Assembly (NCBI GenBank): GCA_037043015.1
Contig: CM073324.1
Coordinates: 2,535,413 to 2,599,412 of the forward strand
DNA length: 64,000 nucleotides
Source of the DNA: Bryum argenteum
Lineage: Eukaryota; Streptophyta; Bryopsida; Bryales; Bryaceae
Direction of reading: 5' to 3'
Below are positions 1 through 12,900 of the stretch, piece after piece. How positions within the stretch are numbered: position 1 is the stretch's first letter; every line of letters begins with the position of its first letter. The notes under the pieces were generated by a model. That model saw only the letters and a list, made by a program, of their open reading frames with translations, did not search any database and was not told the origin of the DNA. Both the position numbers and the translations under genes were made by a program.

Positions 1-3000
1 CAATTAGAACCTCTTGATGATGAGGTAGAGGACCTCTATCGGTTTGTAGACACGGCGGAGTCCGGACACCGGGATCCCCTAGGGCCAGCGGCTCAGGGTA
101 CCCGGGTGTTCAACCCGGCGGCGGATTATGACCTTTGGACGGATCTTTGCACCATTAGGGCTAATATATCCATAGCCCAACTTATCGGGTAGCCCTCATT
201 GAGGAAAGAGTTCAAAGAAGGGGCGACAATGCCCCGGAGATCTCGGAAGGTGGTAATGGCCGCTAAAATGTACACTAGCCCGTTGGTAGATGACGGTGCC
301 TTCGAGATTGATGTCTCTATTTTGGATAGAATCATCCCGGGCGCCGTTGTTGACAACGGTAGTGGCATCAACGTCATGTCCTCCATCACGATGGCTAAGC
401 TAGGCTTAGATATTACCGGCCCTTCCCCTTACATTGTCAAGGTGGCGGACCAACGTCCAATTACTCCACTTGGCGAAATCGCCAATTGCCACATGGAAGC
501 GGGAGGGGAAGTCTATCCATTGACTTTCCATGTATTGAAGCTTGAGGCTAGTAAGGCCGCTTATCCCATCCTTTTAGGGAGGGATTGGTTGAGAAGGGCC
601 AACGCCGATGAGCGTTGGTCCATCAATCAATCAACGTTACAATTTGGTCCGCCGGGAAACCGATCAATGGTGACCATCGGGTGCCGGGTACCCACCTCCT
701 TAGGAACACTTGGAGAAGTGCCTAAAACCATGCCATCCACCGATGGTGAACACGTGGACCTTATACACCCGCGTTGGTGGGAATCAATCCCATCGATTTA
801 GGCCCGATTAGAAACCTTGGGCCGGGACTTTATGATTGGGAGGATGACGGTGAATTTGCCACATGGCTTCGGAATCATCCCGAGGACCTTGAAACCCCTA
901 TGTTACAATCGGTGAATGTCATCACTACCATGAGAGTTTTGGAAGAACCGGTAAACCTATACCCCGGGGTCACAACCTTGGTTGATGAGGTTGATTATGA
1001 AGTGGTTTACAACCTCGAGATAGACGGAACCCAAAGCCTCGGTTTTGAAGGGCTAATGGAAGAGGAAGAAATCCTCCCTCCTCCCCTTCATTTCCGCAAA
1101 ACCTCCACTAACTTGGAGGTGGGTTCCGATTTACCTATTTACCCCGCGGTGCCAAGTGATTGGTATCACGGCCCCACCAACCCGGTCACGGTCCCAATCA
1201 ACGATTGCGTAGATGTGGACGTGTCTCTAAAAGGCGAAGAGCCTCGCCCCATCAAAATGGGGGCTCAATTATCCCCGGAAGAAATTGAGCGGTTCAAAGG
1301 TCTTGTCCTCGAATTCCGGGATATTTTTGCTTGGTCTTATAAAGACCTCAAGGGCATCCCACCGGAGATTGCCCAACACACAATTCCCCTACTTCCGGGA
1401 TCCATACCGTGGTCAAAACCGCCTCCAACTCGTGGTCAAAACCGAGTTGGAAAAGCTCTTAGAGGCGGGTTTCATTAAACCGGTGGAAATCACGGATTGG
1501 GTGTCCCCTATGGTGCTTGTGAAGAAGAAAAATGGGAAGTTAAGGGTGTGCATCGACTATCGTCGTTTAAACAAAGCCACCCAAAAGGATCACTTTCCCC
1601 TTCCATTTGTGAACCAAATCTTGGATGAGGTGGCGGGGCATGAGCTCTACACCTTCCTAGATGGATACTCGGGATATAACCAAGTATCCATCCATCCCGA
1701 TGATTATCACAAAACCGCTTTCACAACTCCGTGGGGGACGTTCATCTATGTGGTCATGCCCTTCGGGTTGTGCAACGCACCCTCGGCATTCCAAAGAGTC
1801 ATGACGTCCATCTTTTTTGATCTCCTCCATAAGTCTATGTCGGTTTTCATTGACGATTTTAGCACCCAAACAAGTGCATTGGAACATTACGCAATGTTGC
1901 GTGAGTGTTTTGTGCGGTGCCGTCGAAACCGCCTCTCCTTAAATCCCGCCAAGGTGTACCTAGGGGTACAAAAAGGGGTATTGTTGGGCTACGTGGTTTC
2001 CAAGGCCGGCAAGGAACCGGACCCCGAAAAGGTTGAAGTAATTCTCAACCTTGAACCCCAACTTCGGTCAAAGGCGTATAACGTGCTTTCTTGGCCATTT
2101 TGGGTGGTATCGGGACATCATGGCCGATTATGCCACGGCCGCGATACCCTTGACCAACCTCACAAGGAAGGAGGTCAAAGTTGAGTGGACCGGGAGTGTC
2201 AAGAGGGTTTTGATGCCCTCAAGACCAAGTTGACCTCCTATCCATGCCTTGTACCCCCAATTGGGACATCCCATTTCATGTGTATTGTGATGCATCGGCG
2301 GTAGCCGTGGGTTCTACATTGTGTCAACCACACGGACCTAACGGCAAGGACCGCCCCCGTGGCATTTGCTAGCCGCCAATTAACCGCGCGGAAAGGAATT
2401 ATTCCACCACGGAAAGGGAATGTTTGGCCATGGTGTTTAGTGCCAAAAATTTAGGCATTACTTACTCATGAATCCCGTGGTGTTTTTTGTTGATCATTTA
2501 GCATTACGCTACATGGTTAACAAACCCGACCTTAGCGGTCGGGTGGCACGATGGGTTTTGCTCCTAGAGGAGCTAGATTATACCGTGGAATACAAACCCG
2601 CCGCTTGCATCTTCAAGCGGACCACCTCTCACGGTTGTCCGAAGCAATGGGCATGGTTGACATCGAGGATGAACTTCCCGATGCCAACCTTTTCTCCATC
2701 ACGGTGACACCCACGTGGGACACCTATATTGCGGAGTTTTTGAAAGACGCAAAAACTTCCCGATCACCTAGATGCCAATGAGCGGCGCAAGATCCGTGTC
2801 AATAGCCGCCACTATGCTATTATAGCAAACCGGTTGTACCGGCGGGCATTTGGGTCCTACGCCGGTGTGTTAGTGAGCCCGAGGCATCACGCATAATTGT
2901 GGCATGCCACGATGACATGCGCAGCTGGCATTTTTCGGGCCGTCTCACCGCCCCAAAAATCCTTAGAGCCGGGTACTTTTGGCCCACCATGTTCGCCGAC

Positions 3001-3952
3001 GCCCACCGCACGCCACCAAGTGTGACGCATGCCAACGGTTTGCTCGGAATGACCTCCACATGGCGTTCCCTTTAATACCCTCGCTACCCTTGCTTCCTTT
3101 TGAGAAGTGGGGAATAGACTACGTGGCCCGGTGCACCCCACGTCATCACGCCAAATGGCGTACATCATTCTCATGGTCGATTATTTGACCAAATGAGTAG
3201 AGCCAAGGCGGTCAAAGTGGCAAATAAGAAAACCACGGCACTCTTTTTGTTTGAGAATGTTTTTTCTCGTTTTGGGGTGCCACGGGTTTTGGTTAGCGAT
3301 CAAGCACCCATTTCCTCAACGACCTCATTGAGAACTCACCACGACTTACGGGATTGATCACCGTAAAACCACCCCTTACCATCCTCAAACCAACGGCCTA
3401 GCCGAACGATGTAATCAAACCATCGTGAGGATTTTGAGAAGACTATCCGTGACAACAAACGGGATTGGGATACCAAACTCAATGCCCTTTGTGGGCATAT
3501 AGGACCACGTTCAAGGTCACCACAAAGCAAACCCCGTTTGCCCTAGTTTATGGGATAGAGGCGGTTTTACCCATCGAAATCGAGATCCCCTCCTTGCGCA
3601 TAGCAATCGAGGCTAGACTCCCCATTTCGGACTCTATCCACGATCGAGTCCTCATGCTTGAAGGGTTGAGCGAGACCCGGCGCCTTAGCGCTCAACATAT
3701 TGAGACAATGGATCGGCGCCGCAAGTTGGCTTTTGACAAGCTTCATAAGAAGCGGGTTTTAGCTCCAGGAGACTTAGTCATGCTCCAAGATGCCACAAGG
3801 ATGGAATTTCCGGGCAAATTCGATGCCATATGGCTAGGCCCATTTGAAGTACGGGATGTCCGTCCAAACAACACCGTCCAACTCGCGACATTAGATGGTG
3901 CCCTTTTTCCCGCTTGCACAAATGCCGAGCGGTGCAAGTTGTACCACATGTG
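1..3952 (+). pseudogene. Remains of gypsy pol: protease, RT, RNase H, integrase
   Basis: The protease part (about 200-800) has an aspartic-protease-like DNGSGINVMSS motif and a later LLGRDWL block. The RT part (about 1285-2100) has the LxxxxYRRLNKAT region, the MPFGLCNAP block and a FIDDF active-site-like motif. The RNase H part (about 2270-2680) has YCDAS and the DHLAL region. The integrase part (about 2940-3950) has a histidine/cysteine finger ending in CDAC, core remnants, and a C-terminal tail of the GDLVML..GKFDAIWLGPFEV type. These are family-level identifications of a fossil; the region is broken by multiple lesions and is not functional. Confidence 0.85.
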
Positions 3953-4730
3953 ACCGTGCGAGCCCAATGGGAGCATTTGCCTACCAGCTTCGAGACCCTG
4001 AGTCCGTTGCATTTTGGGAAAATGCCCCGCAGATGGCCGACACCTGTGAACCCTCGAGATGGTTCACTTCCGCGGGAAAAACCTTATCGCAAGGTTTTGA
4101 CCAAATATACATATTATGTAGTGATTAAACATGCGTATTACCCATTTAGTCTAAAAACCCAACATATGTTAGTTGGGATTAGAGTGTTTTGGGATTCTTG
4201 TGTATTTGCTTTAGGTCTTGAATAATTGAAGTAGTTAATAATTCATAGTTAGAATTGGGGGTGTTTAGGAGAGTTGGGTAAATTCCAATTTCTCTTATTC
4301 CGTATTCGGTTATCCTAAGTTTTATGTATTTGTGAGGCTTGGTATTTGACCTATTCAAATGCGGTGGTAGTGGATCTCCTTAGAGTCCTATCTTGCTAAT
4401 CTAGACTTGTAGGAGTAGTAATTGGCATGGTTTAGGTTCTAGGGAGTTAGGAGTGTGAAAAGGGGCTAGAAAATTTGGATGGATGGAAACTAACGGATGA
4501 AAAATCATCCTTGCGATGAATGAAGCTTTTAGAGGTTTCCATCACCTATGGCAACGGTTAGAGGAGGGAGTCTAGGTGTGTGTGGAGGAGAGAGGAAAAA
4601 AGTTAGGAAGGAGGTGTAGAGAAAAAATGTTCAATCTAGGTTTAGTTTGGTGATTGATTGTTGTTGGAATGTTGTTGTTGAAGATTTGAGAGATTTGGCG
4701 TGAGTTGTGACAAGGTAGGAGGGCAGCAGT

Positions 4731-5270
4731 TGGAGAGTCGACTTTGAAGGACAAGATCTCACGATTTACAAAGAATTGGGAGGCGTGACTTAGAGATCTG
4801 GAAGCGTCGTCGAGTCTCCTTTCCAACAAGACTAGGCGCGCCCTCATTGAAGCAAGGACGAGGGAGAAATCGTGATTCTACCAAGGAGACCCTACTGGCG
4901 ACGGCAGAGTTGGAGGGCCGACTTTGAAGGACGAGATCTCACGATTTACAAAGAATTGGGAGGCGTGACTTAGAGATCTGGAAGCGTCGTCGAGTCTCCT
5001 TTCCAACAAGACTAGGCGCGCTCTCATTGAAGCAAGGACGAGGGGGAAATCGCGATTCTACCAAGGAAACCCTACTGGCGACGGCAGAGTGGGAGGGCCG
5101 ACTTTGAAGGACAAGATCTCACGATTGACAAAGAATTGGGAGGCGTGCCTTAGAGATCCAGAAGCGTTGTCGAGTCTCCTTTCCAACGAGACCAAGCTCA
5201 CTCTCATTGGAGCAAGGACGAGGGAGAAATCACTATTCTACCAATGAGACCCCTTGGTGACGAGCGCTTT
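4731..5270 (+). repeat. 180-bp tandem repeat, 3 copies
   Basis: The phrase ACTTTGAAGGACAAGATCTC starts at 4741, recurs with one change at 4921 and again exactly at 5101, giving a period of 180 bp. The first two units are nearly identical and the third is more diverged. The array lies inside the putative LTR. A unit of about 180 bp is near nucleosome or satellite length, so LTR-born satellite seeding is possible, but only three copies exist here. Confidence 0.92.
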
Positions 5271-5469
5271 TAAGGAGGGAGATGCTCCTCCTTCCTTGTT
5301 ATATTTTTCCTTGTGTGTTTTCTTTTATGCAATGTAGATTTGTAGTATCTTAGATACTAGACATAACATTATCTTGGAAATGGCAACTTAATTGCCCAAA
5401 AACATGTGTGGTTGCTTTGTTTGATGTGGTGATGATTGTGGTGAGTTCATTGCATGAATGGTGCTCTTT

Positions 5470-5567
5470 TGCTTGATTGAATGAAATTGATTGCTTGATT
5501 GATTGAATGAAATTGATTGCTTGATTGATTGAATGAAATTGATTGCTTGATTGATTGAATGAAATTG
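5470..5567 (+). repeat. 26-bp tandem repeat, about 4 copies
   Basis: The unit begins GCTTGATTGATTGAATG and repeats with a 26-bp period. It is AT-rich and short and lies in the distal part of the putative gypsy LTR. No coding or regulatory role is evident. Confidence 0.85.
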
Positions 5568-5663
5568 GAGTCCGTTGCTTGGAAGGCTACTACTTAGGTT
5601 GCACCCCACCATCTCGACCCAACTTGTGACCTTAAAACCGGGCAACCGGGATTAGGGCTCACA

Positions 5664-8600
5664 GAAGGAGAACTCCGGTTTGCTGTTATTAGGAGCCGCC
5701 GCCTCCATTCTCAGCCATTCCAGTCCGCGCGTTTTGAGAAATCGAGCAGTCTTGAGCGCTCAGCAATCCGCGAGAGTTGAAAAAGCGAAGTTCTGTGAGG
5801 TTAGGGTTTCGGGAAGTAGGGTTTCTACCGAGTCGATCCGGGAAGGCGGGGAGAGAATATTTCCGGCAGCATTGCAGGAGAGTAGAACCGAGCGATGCCG
5901 AAGAGGAGGAAGTCGTCCCATGGCGACCCGGGATGCCGATCCCCTCAAGTCGGTGAGGCCGCAGTGCCCGAGCTCCCACCGCACCAGCGGAGGCGAGGGA
6001 GGACCTCCTCCGGATGGGGTGCGCCGGGCTGTACGATGCCCCGTGGGATTTGGCGGATCAGGCCATCATCGAGGAGACCATCACCCACCGCTTCCCCGAG
6101 ATGTACGTGACGCACCCCCTGAGGGGGAAGACAAATAACTGGGGACCTCGCCATTGGAAGGCGACCTACAAATTCCCGGACTCCCCGATTGGCTACATCA
6201 AGAAGAAGGGCGACGACGGGTTGAGGAACCGGTTCCGTAGGGGGCCGACAGAGAAGGACGGGTTCAAACCGGAAGACTGCAAGGACCCCCGGGTGATGCG
6301 CCTCCTCCGGTTTCTCCTTCCCATACTCAGCCCGGATAAGCCGACCACCTGCACCGTGAAGCTGATGAAGGCCATCCTGGCAAATTACGATGGGCGGATG
6401 CAGGTCGGATGGCATCACATCATCAACGAGGTGGTGCAGCGGGAGGTGGGGAAGATCGGAAATCAGAAGAGGTGCCCCCTGGCCCCCTACCTCTTCCACT
6501 CTATCAACGGCACGGCATCCTCACCGCCAGGAGATCTTCATCGGCACGAGAAGCACGATCTCCCATCCGGGGATCCGCAGGGCCGACCTCTTACGAATCC
6601 GGGGACGAGATGGAGGAAGTCCGGGCCACCGACTGGAGGGGTCACGGAACCGCCCACTCGGCAGACAGAGCGGTGGGACCGGCCCAAGCCGGACCGTGAG
6701 AGCACGGGTGGTGGCGCAAGAAGGAGGAAGCAACCGGGTGAATCCTACCCGAGCTCACCAGACGATGCCCTCCCTGTTCATGCCGAATGCAGAGGAGGAA
6801 GATGAAGAAGAAGAAGAAGAGGTCGTCCCCCTCATCCGGAGGACAAGAGCCCAACAGAGGAGGGCCGAGGAGATAGCCGAGGCAGGTGGAGACCAGTCCG
6901 CAGAGGAGGATGACCAGGACGAAGACGACGAGGAAGAGGAAGAAGAGGAAGCCCCACCTCGACAGGCAAGACCATCCCGAGGGGTGAGGAGGAAGGACAC
7001 GACGGGTTTTGGGAGGAGACGTTCTCCCGTCCGACTCCCTCCCCCGGTAGAACAGGGAGGCCCAGACGAGGAGGTGGCTGCAGCAGGGGCCAATGCGGAG
7101 GTGCCTCCACCCGGAGAGAGACCCCCAGGAGGGAGAGTGCCCAACCTGAAGCGCAAGGCCAAGAAGAGGAAGAGGTCAGTGAGTCCGGTAGTACAACCGA
7201 GGGCCATCGAGGAGGAGCACGACCCAAGTCCGGACCCCGTACTAATGCAGGACCCGGCCCCTACTCCGGTAGAAGAACCGATCCCGGAGAGCCAGCCCAA
7301 GGTGAAGAGAAGGCTGATTATCACGGAGGAGGAAGACACTCCGGAGAGGACCACACTTCCCCGGGCCGGAGTTACCGGAGCAGAGAGCGACCTGACCCGC
7401 CACCCCAAAGATCGATGGCAAATGAGTCGTCCCACAGGGGGGTTGTGACCCCCGGGACGGGAAACACCACCCCAGTGCTCCCCCGTCCCTACTACCGGAT
7501 ACCCAGCGAGGGTATCCTCCACCCCATCCGGTTAGCCATGGAGGAGGTAGATCGGGAGAATGAACAGATTTGTTCACCTCCTCGGGCGCGACTCGAGCGG
7601 GTCTTCCGCACCCCAACGTGGAGAGGTATCCGGAGTTAGCCGAGGAGATGCGGCGAGAGACTGACCCGGCTAAGGAGGGAGAAGGTAGAGAGTGTGTCAA
7701 GGCCCGACCGAAGGAGAATGCATCCTTGGGAGTTGGTGCATATCGGACCCCTCGGACACGGAGGCACATCCGGAGGTGGAAGCCCTCAGGAGGATTGTGC
7801 AGGAGCACGAGGCTGCACTCCGGAGGTTGCAGAACATCGACAGGACGGTGTTGCACTCCATCCTGAAGGTGTTGCAACCGGATGCTGAGGCCCAAACAAA
7901 GGCGGCCTTCTATGATGCCCGGATTGGGATCAGCGAATCTCCCCAATCCCTGGAGTTGCTCAGGAGGCACGCAACCGGTATCAACCAGTGCCTCAAGAGT
8001 TCCGAACCCTCACGGGAAGGTTGCTGGGGGCCCTCCCCCACGTGGAGATGAAGGAAGCCCTTCCGGAAGAGGAGGTGCTCGCACCCCCAGAGGTGCCCAC
8101 GGAGGGGCCGGTGCCCATGGAGATCGAGGAGGTGTCCCTGCCCGTTTCGGAGGAGCAGGGAATCCCGGTTGATGGTGGCGTTCCGGAGGACAGGGAGGAA
8201 GATCGAGATGTAACTCCCCCTCGGGGAGGTGACATCCCGAGTGAAGTAGGGCTACCCGGTCCCTCCGAGGTGGAAGAGGTGGTGGAAGGAGAGGTTAACC
8301 CCTCTCAACAACCGGATGAGAACCCGGTGGACGGTATCACGGGAGAAGGGGCAGGACTCCCCGAGCAGGTTGAGGAGGTAGTACCTCATCCGGAGGCCCA
8401 AGTCAACGAGGTGGGAGATCCGGGCGAACAGGACCAGCAGGATGAACTCGTGGCCCCTCAGGAACAGCAGGAGGAGCCCGTGGTCCCTCAGGAAGAAGTG
8501 GAAGTCCAACCCGTGCCCCCTCCATCGAAGTTGAAGGCACTCCGGGACAGGTGGAAGAGCCGGAGGACACAGTAAAACCCGAGGTTTTACATCGATACTC

Positions 8601-9923
8601 GGGTCGATCAAAGAGGCAGATTCCCCTCCCCGCGAGTGGAAAGGCACTCCCAGGAGGAATACCCCGCCTTGGACCCCTCTCGAGCGCCCACGCCGCCGGA
8701 AGAAGATATTAATTAGTAATTAGTTAGGTTAGAAGTAGTTAGAAATAGTAGATGCCTTTTTGGCCACTCACCCGGGAATCTCGGAGGCCCGGGAATTCCG
8801 GATCTGATAGGGTTTCCGGGAAATCCGGAACCCCCCTGTACTTAGCGAAGGCTCTGCGGAGCACTTCGGGTCTTCTCTTTGATTTCCACAATTGTGAGTA
8901 AAGGTTGAACTTGCGTCCCATAAACTCGTACCCTTGTTGTATTTGTTGTGAGTCTGGGGATTCCGGGGTTGTGTGCATGTAAGTAAAGGTCGGACATTTG
9001 GAGTGGGCACAGAGAGTCCCTTGCTGATTCGGTAGTCGCCATTTTAGCACTCGGTGAAGGAGTGTTGAAGGGGTAGTACGGTCAGGGAGAAGTCCGAGTG
9101 AGAGAACCCGACTAGTCTCGAGAGCGTGTTTAGTCAGTTAGTGAGAATTGCTACATCATCCGGAGTGGGCAGAGACGTCGCAGCTGGCGAGTAAAGCCGC
9201 TCTAACCGTCAACCTCCCGGACGGGATATTCGGTTGAGGGAGCTCCACCCCGGAGGTGTACGCAGCCTTGGTTATTGACAAACCCTTCCCGGATCCGTTA
9301 GTGGGGACTTCACAGGTCTAGTGGTGGGATGCCACTCACTGAACTCCGAGTAGCAAGTAAAAACCCCCCTTCTTGGATTAAGTAAGAGGAGAGAACCGGA
9401 TTGTCAGCTGTGTGACCCACTGTTTGGGATGGAACCCGGAAAGTGGCAGTTGTAATAAGGGACTAACTCCAGGGGGAGTGAGGATAATAGAATGTACAAA
9501 GGTGAAACTCCGGTCACCTGGAACATCCGGTAGAGAGTGAAATTCCGCGCTTTTCCAAACTAATAGGAAGGATCCCTCCGAGGATTTACGGAGGTTAAAC
9601 TAAATCACCCCTGGTTACTAGGTCCTAACCGGATGGGGTACCATTTGAGCTGAAAGGGGAAACCGGATCAGCACCAAATAGGTCACCCTGGGGTTTTTGG
9701 GTCAAGGAAACAAAGAGGTCTAAACCACCGAGCCTGCTGACCCGGTGTACTCAGGTTGGGTTGGTCGTTGTAGCGTCAAACCGGTAGCCAAACCGGTCTT
9801 TATCTTGCTTTCACACTTCACAGAATCTCCGTGGAACGTTACCCGGAAGGTGGACCATTTTGCTAGGTTGTATAAGTAAAATTGGGCTATTTTTTGGTCT
9901 TCTCGGTTTGGTAACTCACGACA
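5664..9923 (+). mobile_element. TG...CA element family, copy A (5'-truncated)
   Basis: This copy matches copy D (42575-47144) almost base for base over long stretches. It lacks the first roughly 365 bp and starts abruptly at GAAGGAGAACTCC. Its 3' terminus, GGTAACTCACGACA, is intact at 9923. Contents are a retrotransposon-gag-like/plant-transposon-protein-like segment (about 5900-6560), a Glu/Pro-rich low-complexity segment, a coiled-coil-like Glu/Arg/Leu-rich segment (about 7500-8060) and a noncoding 3' part. I treat it as an LTR-related fossil because of its TG...CA ends and the 5-bp duplication at copy D. It is broken by several lesions, and its high identity to D suggests it is young. Confidence 0.75.
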
Positions 9924-12900
9924 CCCGTCGTGGACTTTCCTCACCCGAATATCCCATCCGGGGGGTGGTTATGCAGGGTGGCTTTACTCGCCAATCCCAA
10001 CTCCTCTGTCCAGTCCGGTTGGAATCACAACCCCCCTTGGCACTCGCTAAACACCTCCAGGACGCTCGGACACCTCTCACTGGGACCTCTTACTGACGGC
10101 GTTACTCCTCCAGCTATCCCCTCCTCGGATATCTCAGACTCGTAACTACCAGACCAACAAGGGACTTCCTGTACCCACAACCGGTTTTCAATCCTCACTT
10201 TACACAAAATTCCAAGCAAATCACTCACACATGCACAGCAAGGACGCAAGGTTTCAGATGCAAATTGAACCTTTACTCACAGAGGTGGATCGCAGAAAAG
10301 ACCCGAAGGACTCCGCAGAGTCTTCGCTAAATCTGAGAGGGTTCCGGATTTCCCGGAAACCCTATCAGATCCGGAATTCCCGGGCCTCCAAGATTCCCGG
10401 GTGAGTGGCCAAAAGGGCATCTACTATTTCTAGCTACCTCTAACCTAACTAATTTATTAATTAATATCTTCTTCCGGCGGCGCGGGGGGCGGCTCGAGGG
10501 GGTCCGGCGGCGGGGTATTCCTCCCGGGAGTGCCTTTCCACTCGGGGGGGGGAACCTGCCTCTTTGATCGACCCGAGTGTCGATGTAAAACCTCGGGTTT
10601 TACTTTGTCCTCCGGCTCTTCCACCTGTCCCGGAGTGCCTTCAACTTCGATGGGGGGGGCACGGGTTGGGCTTCCACTTCTTCCCGAGGGACCACGGGCT
10701 CCTCTTCTTGTTCCCGAGGGGCCACAGTTCATTCTGCTGGTCCTGTTCGCCCGGATCTCCCACCTCGTTGACTTGGGCCTCCGGATGAGGTACTACCTCC
10801 TCAACCCGCTCGGGAGTCCCGCCTCTTCTCCCCGTGACACCGTCCACCGGATTCTCATCCGGTTGTTGAGGGGTTAACCTCTCCTTCTACCGCCTCTTCC
10901 ACCTCGGAGGGACGGGTAGCCCTACTTCACTGGGATGTCACCTCCCGAGGGGAGTTACATCTCGGTCTTCCTCTCTGTCCTCCGAACGCCACCATCAACT
11001 GGGATCCCCTGCTCTTCCGAAACGGGCAGGGACACTTCCTCGACCTTCATGGGCATGCACCGGCCCCTCCGTGGGCACCTCTGGGGGTGCGAGCACCTCC
11101 TCTTCCGGAAGGGCTTCCTTCATCTCCACGTGGGGGAGGGCCCCCAGCAACCTTCCCGTGAGGGTTCGGAACTCCTTGAGGCACTGGTTGATACTGGTTG
11201 CGTGCCTCCTGAGCAACTCCAGGGATTGGCGAGACTCGCTAATCCCAATCCGGGCATCGTAGAAGGTGGCCTTTGTTTGGGCCTCAGCATCCGGTTGCAG
11301 CACCTTCAGGATGGAGTGCAACACCGTCCTGTCAATATTCTGCAACCTCCGGAGTGCAGCCTCCTGCTCCTGTACGACCCTCCTGAGGGCTTCCACCTTC
11401 GGATGCGCCTCCGTGTCCGAGGGGTCCATTCACATTGGACTCCCTACGGATGCCTTCTCCTTCGGCCGGGCCTTCAAAGACGAGCTCCACCACCTTCTCC
11501 CTCCTTAGCCGGGTGTCTCTCGCCGCATCTCCTCGGCTAACTCCGGATACCTCTCTACGTTGGGGGTCCTGGAAAACCCGCTCGAGTCGCGCCGGGAGGT
11601 GAACAACTGTTCATTCTCCCGATCTACCTCCTCCATGGCTAACCGAATGGGGTGGAGGATACCCTCGTTTGGGTATCCGGTAGTAAGGACGGGGAGCATG
11701 GGGTAGTGTTTCCCGCCCCGGGGTCACAAACTCCCTGTGGGACGACTCGGGCCGCCGCCATCTTTGGGGTGGGGGTGGGTCGCTTCTGCCGCTCCGGTAA
11801 CTCCGGCCCGGGAGGTGTGGTCCTCTCCGGAGTGTCTTCCTCCTCCGTGATAATCAGCCTTCTCTTCACCTTGGGCTGGCTCTCCGGGATCGGTTCTTCT
11901 ACCGGAGTAGGGGCCGGATCCTGTATCGGTGCGGGGTCCGGACTTGGGGCCCGCTCCTCCTCGATGGCCCTCGGCTGAACTACCGGACTCGCTGACCTCT
12001 TCCTCTTCTTGGCCTTGCGGTTGGGTACCCTCCCTCCTGGGGGTCTCTCTCCGGGTGGAGGCACCTCCGCATTGGCCCCCGCTGCAGCCACCTCCTCGTC
12101 TGAGGCTCCCTGCTCTACCGGGGGAGGGAGTCGGACGAGAGAACGTCTCCTCCCAAAGCCCGTCGTGTCCTTCCTCCTCACCCCTCGGGATGGTCTTGCC
12201 TGTCGAGGTGGGGCTTCCTCTTCTTCCTCTTCCTCGTCGTCTTCGTCCCGGTCATCCTCCTCCGCGGATCTGGTCTCCACCCGCCTCGCCTATCTCCTCG
12301 GCCCTCCTCTGTTGGGCTCTTGTCCTCCCGGATGAGAGGGACGACCTCTTCTTCTTCCTCCTCTTCCTCCTCTCGCATTTGGCATGAGCAGGAGGGCATC
12401 GTCTCAGTGAGCCGGGTAGGATTCACCCGGTTACTTCCTTCTTCTTGAGTGGCCACCCGGGAGTCTTGTCTTGGGTCCGCTTGGCTGGTCCCACCACCGC
12501 TCTGGCGTGTCGAGTGGCTGGTTCCGGTGACCCCTCCAGGTCAGTGGCCCGGACTTCCTCCATCTCGCCCCCGGACTCGGAAGAGGTCGGCCCCCTGCGG
12601 ATCCCCGGATGGGAGATCGTGCTTCGTCGTGAAGAGAAGATCTCCCGGTCGGTGAGGATGCCGTGCCGTTGATAGAGTGGAAGAGGTAGGGGCAGGGGCA
12701 CCTCTTCCGATTTCGATCTTCCCCACCTCCCGCCGCACCACCTCGTTGATGATGTGATGCCATCCGACCTGCATCCGCCCATCGTAATTTGCCAGGATGG
12801 CCTTCGCCGCCTTCACGGTGCGGTGGTCGGCTTATCCGGCCGAGTATGGGAAGGAGAAACCGGAGGAGGCGCATCACCCGGGGTCCTGCGGTCTTCGGTT

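Larger units (their letters stand above)
1..5663 (+). mobile_element. Ty3/gypsy LTR retrotransposon fossil, Tat/Athila-like, left part outside the window
   Basis: Protein-coding remains run in the order protease, reverse transcriptase, RNase H, integrase, followed by a noncoding 3' part. That order is diagnostic of Ty3/gypsy. The RT region has the MPFGLCNAPSAFQRVM block typical of the Athila/Tat side of the family, and no chromodomain is visible. The element enters from the left edge, so its 5' LTR and gag are not seen. It is clearly a broken fossil with many breaks. The right limit is set where TG...CA copy A begins. I infer considerable age from the amount of damage. Confidence 0.85.
4261..5663 (+). 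repeat. Putative 3' LTR of the gypsy fossil
   Basis: A short purine tract (AATTGGGGG) directly precedes TGTTTAGG at 4261, as expected for a polypurine tract followed by an LTR start. The segment can be read to end in CA at 5663, immediately before the truncated copy A. The partner LTR is outside the window, so both ends are inferred. It contains a 3x180-bp tandem array and a 26-bp tandem array. Confidence 0.45.

Noticed and set aside
6755-7522. Serine-rich reverse frame of about 255 codons opposite copy A
   Set aside because: Antisense of a Glu/Pro-rich GAGGAA repeat; similar shadows appear at the same place in copies B and D.
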